Part shown: positions 34,329 to 42,221 of the stretch, in pieces
Layout of the letters: each line of letters opens with the position of its first letter
Numbering within the stretch: the stretch's first letter is position 1
From: JABDIP01 sp965227455
GTDB taxonomy: Bacteria; Pseudomonadota; Alphaproteobacteria; DSM-16000; Inquilinaceae
Direction of reading: 5' to 3'
DNA length: 64,000 nt
Assembly (NCBI GenBank): GCA_965227455.1
Contig: OZ245752.1
Span: forward strand, 3,720,001 to 3,784,000
The notes under the pieces: generated by a model
The model's database searches: none
The model's input: the letters and a program-made list of their open reading frames with translations, nothing else
What the model was told of the DNA's origin: nothing
Translations under genes and position numbers: made by a program

Positions 34329-35312
34329 ATGTATCGGAAAACGATTTTGACGGCGGCCGCGGCCGGAGCCCTGGCGATCAGCGCTGCCGCCGGCGCCCAG
34401 GAGATGCTGGGCAACGGCATGGTGATGTATTTCCAGATGGGCGGCGCGCCGGGCGGCGGCGCCACCCTGCCGCGCACCAACGGCGCCCGGGACGCCGCCG
34501 AGCATCTCGGCATCGAGCTGCGCGAGCATTATGCTAACTGGCAGCCGGAGACCATGCTGGACCAGTTCCGCGAGGCGGTGGCCGCCGGCCCGACCTGCAT
34601 CGAAATCATGGGGCATCCCGGCTTCGACGCCTGGGACGGCCTGGTGGCGGACGCCCGCAGCGAGGGCATCCTGGTGACCAGCGGCAACGCCTCCATCGAG
34701 CCGCTGTTCGACAAGCATGTGGCCGACGGCTTCGGTTATGTCGGGGTCGAGCTCTATGCCGGCGGCTGGCTGACCGGCTCCAAGATGGTCGAGCATGGTG
34801 GCCTTCAGGCCGGCGACAAGGCCGTTGTTTACGGCCATTTCGCCTCCGGCCGCAGCGCCTCGGCGGAGGGGCTGCGGGACGCGCTGATCGATGCCGGGCT
34901 TGATGTCGACGAGCTGGTGATCAGCCCGGAAGTCGACTCCGACGCCTCCCTGGCGGTGCCGGTGATCGTCGCCTATCTCGACTCCAATCCTGAGATCAAG
35001 GCGTTCGGCACCCAGCACGGCACCCTGACCGGCGTGACCGCCCAGGCGCTGCAGCAGGCCGGCAAGGATCCCGGTGAGATCGTCATGGGCGGCATCGACC
35101 TGGCCCCGGCCACCATCGACGGGCTGCTGGACGGCTACGTCTCGGTGACGTTGGACCAGCAGCTCTACCTGCAGGGCTTCCTGCCGGTGGTGCAATGCGT
35201 GCTGTCGGCCAAGTTCGGCCTGACCGGCTGGAAGGTGGACACCGGCGGCGGCGTGGTCACGCCGGAGACAATTCGCGACCTGATCCCGCTGATCGAGGCG
35301 GGCATCCGCTGA
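34329..35312 (+). CDS. Sugar ABC transporter periplasmic binding protein
   Basis: A 327-residue periplasmic sugar-binding protein (Peripla_BP_4 type). The Sec signal peptide is MYRKTILTAAAAGALAISAA with cleavage probably after AGA. The two-lobe fold shows PTCIEIMGHPGFDAWDGLV and IVMGGIDLAPATIDGLLDGY; VSVTLDQQLYLQGF near the end is the usual family ending. Placing the binding protein last in an ATPase-permease-binding protein order is less common. The gene has a good ribosome site (AGGGAGGATAAGAGC). Confidence 0.9.
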   Translation: MYRKTILTAAAAGALAISAAAGAQEMLGNGMVMYFQMGGAPGGGATLPRTNGARDAAEHLGIELREHYANWQPETMLDQFREAVAAGPTCIEIMGHPGFDAWDGLVADARSEGILVTSGNASIEPLFDKHVADGFGYVGVELYAGGWLTGSKMVEHGGLQAGDKAVVYGHFASGRSASAEGLRDALIDAGLDVDELVISPEVDSDASLAVPVIVAYLDSNPEIKAFGTQHGTLTGVTAQALQQAGKDPGEIVMGGIDLAPATIDGLLDGYVSVTLDQQLYLQGFLPVVQCVLSAKFGLTGWKVDTGGGVVTPETIRDLIPLIEAGIR

Positions 35313-35333
35313 TCCCCGGGTCCGCCCAATAGG

Positions 35334-35437
35334 GCGTCATCGCGAGCGAAGCGCGGCGATCCACTCTGTCCGTCAAGTGTGGATTGCCGCGTCGCCCTTG
35401 TCCTGAGCCTGTCGAAGGAGGCTCCTCGCACTGACGG
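35334..35437. repeat. Dispersed palindromic intergenic repeat
   Basis: Begins GCGTCATCGCGAGCGAAGCG and ends GCTCCTCGCACTGACGG, an imperfect inverted repeat. The middle has GCGGCGATCCA facing TGGATTGCCGC, and a CCTGAGCCTGTCGAAGGAGG segment is embedded. Both parts resemble short repeats that I recall scattered through many proteobacterial genomes. It lies between convergent genes and may also act as a bidirectional terminator. Confidence 0.65.
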
Positions 35438-35462
35438 CGGACGGCGCGGCAAGGGTCGCGTC

Positions 35463-36128
35463 CTACGACCCCAGATGCCCGACCTTCACATACATCAGGC
35501 AGCCCTGTTCGCTGCGGACGTTGTGCTTGCTGCCGGGCGGTGAGCGCAGCCAGTCGCCGGGGCCGTAGCGGCCGTCCTCGTCCTCGATGCCGCCCTCGAG
35601 AACGAAGACCTCCTCGCCGCCGGGATGGTCATGCTCGGGCACTTCGGTGCCCGGAGCCAGGCGCACCAGGCGGATGCTCTCCGGATACCCGTCCTCGCCA
35701 TAGAGTGGCAGCACCTCGCGGCCGGGGCCGCCGGGCTGCCAGTCGGCGGCGTTGGTGTCGATGGCGAAGTGTCGGCGTTCCGTGCCCGGATACTGCCGCA
35801 GCTTGACGAACAATACGCAGCCCTCTTCGGAGAACGGCGCATGGCTGAAACCCTCCGGGTTCAGCAGGTAGGTGCCGGCCGGATAGCGGCCATGTTCGTC
35901 GGCGAACACCCCGTCCAGGACCAGGATTTCCTCGCCGTCGGGGTGCGGATGTGAGGGGAACCGGCTGTTCGGCCTGTACTGCACCACCGACGTCACCCGG
36001 CCGGCTTCCGGCGGGCCGATCAGGTCCAGGCGCTTGCGCAGCACGTCGGGGCTGGGGCTTTCCTGCCAGTCCATCTCAGCCGTTCTGACCACGACGCGCC
36101 GGGACAGATCCGCATTCAGTTCCGCCAT
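35463..36128 (-). CDS. Double-cupin protein (ChrR-type cupin)
   Basis: A 221-residue protein made of two similar cupin domains. The first has HPHPDGEEILVLDGVFADEH and PAGTYLLNPEGFSHAPF; the second has HDHPGGEEVFVLEGGIEDED and PGDWLRSPPGSKHN. Spacing and sequence match the cupin found in the C-terminal part of ChrR anti-sigma factors, but no zinc-binding ASD domain is present, so it is not an anti-sigma factor as such. Probably a cytoplasmic metalloprotein of unknown substrate. It is convergent with the sugar transporter. Confidence 0.83.
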   Translation of the reverse strand: MAELNADLSRRVVVRTAEMDWQESPSPDVLRKRLDLIGPPEAGRVTSVVQYRPNSRFPSHPHPDGEEILVLDGVFADEHGRYPAGTYLLNPEGFSHAPFSEEGCVLFVKLRQYPGTERRHFAIDTNAADWQPGGPGREVLPLYGEDGYPESIRLVRLAPGTEVPEHDHPGGEEVFVLEGGIEDEDGRYGPGDWLRSPPGSKHNVRSEQGCLMYVKVGHLGS

Positions 36129-36231
36129 GACAGGCTCCGCTCATTCCGGGTACGGGAGGGCCGACTATCCGGCATATGGGCCGTGGCGGGCAAGCCGCCC
36201 GACACGATCCCGTGACCCCGACCGCCGCTGC

Positions 36232-37398
36232 TCAGGCCGCCTGCGGTCGCAGCACCCTGGTCTGCAACCAGGCGGCCAGGGCCGGAAGATACCCCGCCGG
36301 CAGGCGAGGCCAGTCGAACGCCGCCATGGGCGACGGCCTCTGGATCAGACCGTGGCCGGCATCGGGGAACACATGCACGGTGACATCGACCCCCTGGCTG
36401 CGCTTGAGATCGACAAGGGTCTCGGCGCAGCGCAGGGCCGGCAACAGCTCGTCCCGCTCGCCATAGAAGGCCAGGATCGGCGCGTCGACGGCTGCCAGCA
36501 GAGCCGCCGGTTGGAAATCCCGGTCGAGCCGCTCCGGCCGCATGGCCGACTCGCCCCGCCCAACGCCATCCGTCAGGCCGTGCGGGCGGATGAAGCGCCA
36601 CGGATCGGCCTTCGGGAGCATCGGCGCCGACCGGAGGATGAGGAATGCCAGATCTTCGGCCAGGCAGGCCGCTACCGGCGCCGCCGCCGCGGCCAGCCCG
36701 CCGGCGACTAGGCCGACCCGGGCCGGATCGATCCCGTCGGCCGCCTGCAGCAGCCGGATGCCCGCCACCGCGTCGCGGGCCCGGGCATCGACGTCGCCGC
36801 CATAGCCGATTCCGGTCGACCGCCCCGCACCCGGCCCATCCAGGATCAAGGACGCGACGCCGTGGCGGGCCAGGACTTGCGCCAGGAAGCGGGCCTCCTC
36901 CCGCGTTGCGGTGCCCGTCCCGGGCAGGTGCAGTGCCGCCGGATGCGGCCCGACACCGAGTGGCCGGATCAGCGAGCCGGCGAGCCGGCCGACCGCGCCC
37001 TGATAGGCCACCTCCTGCACCGTAAACGGCGAGGCCTCGACCGGGCAGCGGGTCATCTCGAAGGACGCCGCTTCCCGGCCACCCTGCCATTGCCCGGCGA
37101 TCCGGTCGCCATCGACCACGCCGGACCAGGCATGGACCTCGTCGCCGGCGCCGGCCATGCCGAGCACCAGGGTCGGCGGCTCATAGGCGGCGACCGTGAA
37201 CGGTACGCCGACTGCGCCCAGCGCCGGCACGTCGAGCGTGGCCGCCAGACCGTCGTTTCGCATCTCCAGGGTGACGGCGAAACACAGGTGACGCCCATCC
37301 TTCGTCAGCGCGCCGGCATACCGGCCATGGGGGTCGTCCGGCCAGGCGATGGCGCCGGTTCCGGAGAGCGAATGGGCGGGATCGAAAACCTGGCACAT
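36232..37398 (-). CDS. Alpha/beta hydrolase-fold protein lacking the nucleophile serine
   Basis: A 388-residue protein with an N-terminal beta-rich domain (about 1-130) and an alpha/beta-hydrolase core of the prolyl-oligopeptidase/dienelactone-hydrolase kind. In relatives the nucleophile elbow reads roughly VGLxGHSxGG; here it is VGLVAGGLAA, with Gly234 at the Ser position (codon GGG, checked). The acid Asp316 (YGERDELLP) and His349 (FPDAGHGL) are kept. The oxyanion segment HLPGTGTATREEARFL is also kept. It has GGAGAGG before its ATG. It may be a binding protein or pseudoenzyme. Confidence 0.82.
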   Translation of the reverse strand: MCQVFDPAHSLSGTGAIAWPDDPHGRYAGALTKDGRHLCFAVTLEMRNDGLAATLDVPALGAVGVPFTVAAYEPPTLVLGMAGAGDEVHAWSGVVDGDRIAGQWQGGREAASFEMTRCPVEASPFTVQEVAYQGAVGRLAGSLIRPLGVGPHPAALHLPGTGTATREEARFLAQVLARHGVASLILDGPGAGRSTGIGYGGDVDARARDAVAGIRLLQAADGIDPARVGLVAGGLAAAAAPVAACLAEDLAFLILRSAPMLPKADPWRFIRPHGLTDGVGRGESAMRPERLDRDFQPAALLAAVDAPILAFYGERDELLPALRCAETLVDLKRSQGVDVTVHVFPDAGHGLIQRPSPMAAFDWPRLPAGYLPALAAWLQTRVLRPQAA

Positions 37399-37471
37399 GG
37401 CAAACCTCTCCTGTCGGGGCGGAGCGATGCAGCCGCCCGGTGGTTGGGAAAACGCGGTTTCCGGCTTGGGT

Positions 37472-37876
37472 CTATTCGATGTCGCGGAAGGCGCGGTTCA
37501 GCTTGAACTCATCGGAGGTGACGTGGCGCTCCAGACCCGCAAGGCGCTCCTCCAGGGCCCGGAAGCGATAGCGCAGGGCCGAGAAGGTCTGCTCCGGGCG
37601 GCCGGAGACCGAGCGCCAGAACTCCTCCTCGTCGCGGCTGCGAAAGGGCCGCCGCTCCGGCCGCCGCGGCACGAAGATCGCGGCCGCCAGGTAGGTCAGC
37701 ACAGCCCAGGGCGGGAAGAAGAACAGCAAAAGCACCGCCGCGGCGCGGACCTTCCAGGTCTCGATGTCGAAATAATCGGCCAGGCCGGCGCAGACTCCGA
37801 AGATCACACCGGAGTCCGGATCGCGATAGAGGCGATGGGGGTTGACCGATTGGAATTCACGCTCTTCGCGGGTCAT
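37472..37876 (-). CDS. pspC: Phage-shock protein C (PspC-domain membrane protein)
   Basis: A 134-residue inner-membrane protein. The PspC domain is in the first 75 residues, with RLYRDPDSGVIFGVCAGLAD, YFDIETWKVRAAAVLL and a hydrophobic FFFPPWAVLTYLAAAIFVP segment. A charged C-terminal tail follows, with coiled-coil-like FSALRYRFRALEERLAGLER. I start at ATG 37876, overlapping the pspB stop (ATGA). In E. coli PspB and PspC sense envelope stress and bind PspA, releasing PspF. Confidence 0.92.
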   Translation of the reverse strand: MTREEREFQSVNPHRLYRDPDSGVIFGVCAGLADYFDIETWKVRAAAVLLLFFFPPWAVLTYLAAAIFVPRRPERRPFRSRDEEEFWRSVSGRPEQTFSALRYRFRALEERLAGLERHVTSDEFKLNRAFRDIE

Positions 37877-38103
37877 TTCTGCCGTCCCCGCCATCCCGGC
37901 GCCTCGGCGTCCAGGATGGTCTCAAGAGTCTCGATGCGGCTCTCCATCCGCTTGGCGCTTTGCCACAGATCGGCAAGCATCCGCTCATCCTCCGCCGACA
38001 GGGTCTTGGTCGAGCGCCAGCGGTTGATGTAGTGCAGCAGCAGCCATAGCGGCGCGACGATGACCAGGAACAGGATCAGCGGCACTTCCAGAAATCCGGG
38101 CAT
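37873..38103 (-). CDS. pspB: Phage-shock protein B
   Basis: A 76-residue inner-membrane protein: an N-terminal membrane helix (EVPLILFLVIVAPLWLLLHY) followed by a cytoplasmic amphipathic coiled coil (SAEDERMLADLWQSAKRMES). Size and layout match E. coli PspB. It overlaps pspA and pspC on either side, so the three are translated together. Confidence 0.93.
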   Translation of the reverse strand: MPGFLEVPLILFLVIVAPLWLLLHYINRWRSTKTLSAEDERMLADLWQSAKRMESRIETLETILDAEAPGWRGRQK

Positions 38104-38858
38104 TACGACTCATCCGTCTGCTCGTCACTGCGCCGGGACGGGCGTTTCGCGACGCTCGCCTTCAGCTCCGCCGCCTCGCCCGCACGTCGGGCCGGACGCT
38201 TGGACATGCGGGATTTCAGCTCCGCCAATTCGCGCTCCACCGCCGATTCCGCCTCCAGATCGGAGAACTCGTCGGCCAGGCTCTTCTTGCCGGTGCCAAG
38301 ATCGAAAGCCTCGACCTGGCCTTCCAGCTCGTCAAGCTTGCGCTCGATATACTCGTAGCGTCCCAGCGCATCGTCGATGCGGCCGTCATGGAGCTGGGTG
38401 CGCATGCGCAGCCGGTCATGGGCCGATTTGCGCCGGATCTCCAGGCCCTTCTGCTTGTTCTTCGCCTCGGTCAGCTTGGCCTGCAGCTTCTCCATATCGT
38501 CCTTGGCCTTGTCCAGGGCCTCGTCGATGATGGTCAGCTCCTTGTTCAGCGCGTCCACGGTCTCCGCGGCGCGGGTCTTGGCGATCAACGCGCCCTTGGC
38601 GAGATCCTCGCGGCCCTTGGTGATCGCCAGCTCGGCCTTGGCCTCCCAATCGGCCTGGGCGGCCTGGAACTGCTCGACCTTGCGCATCAGCTCCTTCTTC
38701 TCGGCGATCGACTTGGCCGCGGCGCTGCGCACCTCGACCAGCGTGTCCTCCATCTCCTGGATGATCAGCCGGACGATCTTTTCCGGTTCCTCGGCCCGGT
38801 CGAGCATGGCGTTCAGGTTGGAGTTGATGATGTCGGTCAGTCTGGAAAAGACACCCAT
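38103..38858 (-). CDS. pspA: Phage-shock protein A
   Basis: A 251-residue, mainly helical PspA/IM30/ESCRT-III family protein that polymerises on damaged membrane and inhibits PspF. It starts at ATG 38858 behind AGGACAG: MGVFSRLTDIINSNLNAMLD, then the conserved EEPEKIVRLIIQEMEDTLVE. Long coiled coils cover about residues 25-190. The last 30 residues are basic (LKASVAKRPSRRSDEQTDES) and extend past the E. coli length of 222. It is 47 bases downstream of a 56-residue membrane protein gene and belongs to a sigma-54 operon. Confidence 0.95.
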   Translation of the reverse strand: MGVFSRLTDIINSNLNAMLDRAEEPEKIVRLIIQEMEDTLVEVRSAAAKSIAEKKELMRKVEQFQAAQADWEAKAELAITKGREDLAKGALIAKTRAAETVDALNKELTIIDEALDKAKDDMEKLQAKLTEAKNKQKGLEIRRKSAHDRLRMRTQLHDGRIDDALGRYEYIERKLDELEGQVEAFDLGTGKKSLADEFSDLEAESAVERELAELKSRMSKRPARRAGEAAELKASVAKRPSRRSDEQTDES

Positions 38859-38905
38859 GTTTCTGTCCTGGTTGTTGCGGCGTTGTTGGGGGCGAAGGCC
38901 GGCGA

Positions 38906-39076
38906 TCAGCCGATGAACAATCCGAGCACCAGCCCGGCGGCGAAGAACGCCCAGCATTCCGACGAACGCGAGCGCACATACTCCCAGAAGCGGCGGGCCT
39001 GCTTCCGGACATCGCGCAGCAGCTGGTTCAGATCGTCGTCGCCCCGCTCGTTTCGGGCTTCGTCTGGCAAACTCAT
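38906..39076 (-). CDS. 56-residue tail-anchored membrane protein, first gene of the psp operon
   Basis: Starts at ATG 39076 behind a consensus AGGAGGT and ends at TGA 38906. The cytoplasmic part is charged (MSLPDEARNERGDDDLNQLL, then RDVRKQARRFWEYVRSRS), and the C-terminal helix is hydrophobic (CWAFFAAGLVLGLFIG). The helix has the glycine-rich look of YqjD/ElaB-type (DUF883) anchors. It lies between the sigma-54 promoter and pspA, so it must be induced with them. E. coli has no gene at this place. It could be an extra sensor or effector of the response. Confidence 0.75.
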   Translation of the reverse strand: MSLPDEARNERGDDDLNQLLRDVRKQARRFWEYVRSRSSECWAFFAAGLVLGLFIG

Positions 39077-39146
39077 CGAGACCTCCTGGTATCTGGCTCA
39101 CGCCTGGTATCGTCAATTCGGCCATTGGCCGGCTTGCCCTACACTT

Positions 39147-39162
39147 TGCATGCGGCGTGCCA
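39147..39162 (-). promoter_or_regulatory. Sigma-54 promoter of the psp operon
   Basis: On the minus strand TGGCAC-gccgc-ATGCA (39162 down to 39147) matches the -24/-12 consensus TGGCAC-N5-TTGCA with one mismatch and exact GG-to-GC spacing. The transcript would start near 39135, about 60 bases before the 56-aa gene. The AT-rich 39163-39290 upstream of it is where PspF would bind. pspF is divergent from it. Confidence 0.82.
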
Positions 39163-39291
39163 GAATCTCATCGGCTAACAACCCTTTGATTTTACTTAGA
39201 AAACTCACTCTGCCGCCGAATTCTTCGTTGAATGAACTGATTAAATCACCTACTTTCTAGCTGATTTGACAATTAATTAGTGTTTTTGACC

Positions 39292-40338
39292 ATGGCCGAC
39301 ATGTTGGGCGAATTGCCGGCCCTGCTCGGCGAGGCCCGCTGCTTCGTCGACATGCTGGAACAGGTGTCGCAGGTCGCGCCGACCGAGCGGCCGGTGCTGG
39401 TCATCGGCGAGCGCGGCACCGGCAAGGAGCTGATCGCCGCCAGGCTGCATTTCCTGTCCCGCCGATGGGAACGCGCCTTCGTCAAGGTGAACTGCGCCAG
39501 CCTGTCGGAGGAGCTGCTGGACAGCGAACTGTTCGGCCATGAGGCCGGCGCCTTCACCGGCGCGGTGCGGCGCCATATCGGCCGCTTCGAACGGGCCGAT
39601 GACGGCACCCTCTTCCTCGACGAGATCGCCAACGCCTCGATGCGGGTGCAGGAGAAGATCCTGCGGGTCATCGAATATGGCGAGTTCGAGCGGGTCGGCG
39701 GCTCTTCGACCCAGAGGGTCGATGTCCGGGTCATCGGCGCCACCAATCTGGACCTGCCGAGACAGGTGGAGCGCGGCCGGTTCCGGGCCGATCTGCTGGA
39801 CCGGCTGGCCTTCGACGTGCTGACCCTGCCGCCCCTGCGGGCCCGGCCCGACGATATTCCGCTGCTGGCCAATCACTTCGCCTTGGCGATGGCGAGCGAG
39901 CTCGGCCGCGACAGTTTCGCCGGCTTCGCGCCTGCGGCCACGGAGCTGCTGACCGGCCATGGCTGGCCGGGCAATGTGCGCGAACTGAAGAACGTGGTGG
40001 AGCGCGCGGTGCACCGGGCCTCGAGCCTCGATGCGCCGATCTCCGACATCGCGCTCGATCCGTTCGAGTCGCCCTTCCGGCCGGCGGCGGCGCCCTCGCC
40101 CGCCACGACGCCGGAATCACCGCCGGAATTACCGGCCGCAGCGCTCGCGGCCACCACGGTGCCGGACCGGCCCTTCGACCTGGTCGGGCAGGTCCGCGAT
40201 TTCGAGCGACAGTTGCTGGCCGAAAGCTACGAAGCCAACCGCTTCAACCAGCGCCAGACGGCGGATTTCGTCGGAATGACCTACCACCAGCTACGGGGCT
40301 ACCTGAAGAAGCACGCCCTCGTTAAACAATCGAAATAG
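39292..40338 (+). CDS. pspF: Phage-shock operon transcriptional activator PspF
   Basis: A 348-residue sigma-54 enhancer-binding protein with no N-terminal receiver, as in PspF, so it is controlled by PspA binding. The AAA+ domain has Walker A IGERGTGKELIAARL, the sigma-54 contact loop (E)AGAFTGAVRRHIGRFE, Walker B DDGTLFLDEI and arginine fingers in RFRADLLDRLAF. A 65-residue Ala/Pro-rich linker leads to a Fis-type helix-turn-helix (RQTADFVGMTYHQLRGYLKK). A GTG at 39280 is an alternative start. Confidence 0.93.
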   Translation: MADMLGELPALLGEARCFVDMLEQVSQVAPTERPVLVIGERGTGKELIAARLHFLSRRWERAFVKVNCASLSEELLDSELFGHEAGAFTGAVRRHIGRFERADDGTLFLDEIANASMRVQEKILRVIEYGEFERVGGSSTQRVDVRVIGATNLDLPRQVERGRFRADLLDRLAFDVLTLPPLRARPDDIPLLANHFALAMASELGRDSFAGFAPAATELLTGHGWPGNVRELKNVVERAVHRASSLDAPISDIALDPFESPFRPAAAPSPATTPESPPELPAAALAATTVPDRPFDLVGQVRDFERQLLAESYEANRFNQRQTADFVGMTYHQLRGYLKKHALVKQSK

Positions 40339-40429
40339 TTGAACTAACTAAAATTCAATACAGTTTTCAGGCTTTTTTAAAGCAGCACAGGCTATCCCTT
40401 TGCATATCGCGGGCTGGGGTTTCCCCGCG

Positions 40430-42163
40430 ATGTCTTGGGGATTTGACTTGCCGAACCTTGATTCCGTCCTGTGGATCATCCTTGCCGCGGCGTTGGTTCT
40501 GAACCTTGCTGTAACCCTGGTTCTGACGCGCCGATGGTTAAGAGGACGTTCCGCCGCACCCGATGGGCGAACCGCGGATCAGCGCCTGGCCATGGCGATC
40601 GACGGGCTGGAAAGCCTGGATTCCGGCTTCGCCCTGTTCGATCGCGACGACCGCCTGGTGCTGTGCAACGAAACCTACCGCCGTGCCAATACCCTGACCG
40701 CCGATCTGCTGGCGCCGGGCACGCTGCGCATCGACATCCTGCGGGCGGCCGCCCAACGCGGGCCGGGCGCCCTGTCGGACGCCGAGGCGGATGCCTGGGT
40801 CGAGGACGAGTTGAACCGGTCCCGGTCGTCGGGCCTGCCCTTCGACCGCATCCATGATGACGACCGCTGGTACCGGGTCAGCGAGTTCGCCACCGTCGGC
40901 GGCGGCATGGTGCGGACCCTGACCGACATCACCGACGTCAAGCGGCACGAGGCGGCCTTGCGGCATGCCCAGAAGATCGAGGCGATCGGCCAGCTCGCCG
41001 GCGGGCTGGCGCATGAATTCAACAACATCCTGACCGCCGTCGGCGGCTTCGCGGAGCTCGCCCGCCGCCGCCTGGAGCAGCCGAAAGTCGACCGCGAGCG
41101 GATCGGAAAGCTGCTCACCGAAGTGGTGCTCGGAGTCCGCCGCGGCGGCAATCTGACCCGTCAGATCCTTACCTTCAGCCGTCGGCAGGCGGTGGAAACC
41201 AAGGTGATCGAAATCAGCGAGTCGATCGATTCCGTCAAGGGCATCATCGAATCCCTGGCCTCCAACGGCATCGAGGTCGCGTTCGACCTGAACTGCGGCA
41301 CCGCCCTGGTCGAGGTGGACCCGTCGCAGCTGGAGCAGGCGGTCATCAATCTGGCGCTGAACGCCCGCGACGCCATGCCGGAAGGCGGCAAGCTGACGGT
41401 CGCCTGCAAGACCGTCTCCCTCGATGCCGGTTTCGTGGCGGCGCACAAGGGCAGCCGGCCGGGCGCGCATGCCGCCATCTCGCTCAGCGATTCCGGCATG
41501 GGCATGGACGCGACGGTCATCTCGCGGATCTTCGAGCCGTTCTTCACCACCAAGGAGGACGGCAACGGCACCGGACTCGGCCTCGCCACCACCTATGGCT
41601 TCGTGCGCCAGGCCGGCGGGATCGTCACGGTGGAGAGCCTGCCCGGCAAGGGCTCGGTCTTCACCTTGTACCTGCCCATCGCCGACGCCGAGAGCAAGGA
41701 GGATGACGGTCCCTTGGCGCCCCGGGGCGGCGCGATCCTGGTGGTGGACGACGAACAGACCGTGCGCGATTTCGCGACCCTGGCCTTGGAGGAGCTGGGG
41801 TACGAGGTTCATTGCGCCGGCGGTGCGGATGAGGCGCTGGCCACCCTGGCCAAGGCCAAGGGACAGATCGACGTGCTTCTGACCGATGTGATGATGCCCG
41901 GCCTGTCGGGCCCCGAATTGGCGGGCCAGGTCGCGCAGAGGCATCCGGATGTCACCGTCATCTACATGTCCGGATACGAGAACCGGCGGCTGGCCAAGGA
42001 GCGCATGGTGGCCAAGGGCGAGACCTGCCTGTTCAAGCCCTTCACCCAGGAGATGCTGGACCGCGCCGTCCGGCGGGCGCTTGCGGCCCGGCCGCGTCCC
42101 GAGCGCGACGACACCTCCGACCAACCGGAACCACCCAGGAAGCTGGGCGGAATGGCCGGGTAG
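40430..42163 (+). CDS. Hybrid sensor histidine kinase (TM-PAS-HisKA-HATPase-receiver)
   Basis: A 577-residue kinase. One N-terminal membrane helix (LWIILAAALVLNLAVTLVL) is followed by a PAS domain (AIDGLESLDSGFALFDRDDR), HisKA with the phosphoacceptor in GLAHEFNNILTAVGG, and a HATPase domain with N box AVINLALNARDAMPEGG and G2 box GTGLGLATTYGFVRQAGG. A C-terminal receiver has VVDDEQ, phospho-Asp in LLTDVMMPGLSGPE and Lys in LFKPF. The GLAHEFNN class resembles flagellar/polar kinases such as CckA. ATG 40430 is preferred over TTG 40400. It starts 91 bases after pspF; a link to Psp is not shown. Confidence 0.88.
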   Translation: MSWGFDLPNLDSVLWIILAAALVLNLAVTLVLTRRWLRGRSAAPDGRTADQRLAMAIDGLESLDSGFALFDRDDRLVLCNETYRRANTLTADLLAPGTLRIDILRAAAQRGPGALSDAEADAWVEDELNRSRSSGLPFDRIHDDDRWYRVSEFATVGGGMVRTLTDITDVKRHEAALRHAQKIEAIGQLAGGLAHEFNNILTAVGGFAELARRRLEQPKVDRERIGKLLTEVVLGVRRGGNLTRQILTFSRRQAVETKVIEISESIDSVKGIIESLASNGIEVAFDLNCGTALVEVDPSQLEQAVINLALNARDAMPEGGKLTVACKTVSLDAGFVAAHKGSRPGAHAAISLSDSGMGMDATVISRIFEPFFTTKEDGNGTGLGLATTYGFVRQAGGIVTVESLPGKGSVFTLYLPIADAESKEDDGPLAPRGGAILVVDDEQTVRDFATLALEELGYEVHCAGGADEALATLAKAKGQIDVLLTDVMMPGLSGPELAGQVAQRHPDVTVIYMSGYENRRLAKERMVAKGETCLFKPFTQEMLDRAVRRALAARPRPERDDTSDQPEPPRKLGGMAG

Positions 42164-42221
42164 GAGGGACGACTATGGTGCGGAAGCAGCGTTTGACCTA
42201 TCCATGTCGTGAGGCCGCGGG

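Noticed and set aside
35463..36128. Calling the double cupin an anti-sigma factor ChrR
   Set aside because: The N-terminal zinc-binding anti-sigma domain is missing and no sigma-factor gene is adjacent.
38906..39076. Calling the 56-residue gene pspD
   Set aside because: PspD of E. coli lies after pspC and has a different layout; no sequence similarity is evident.
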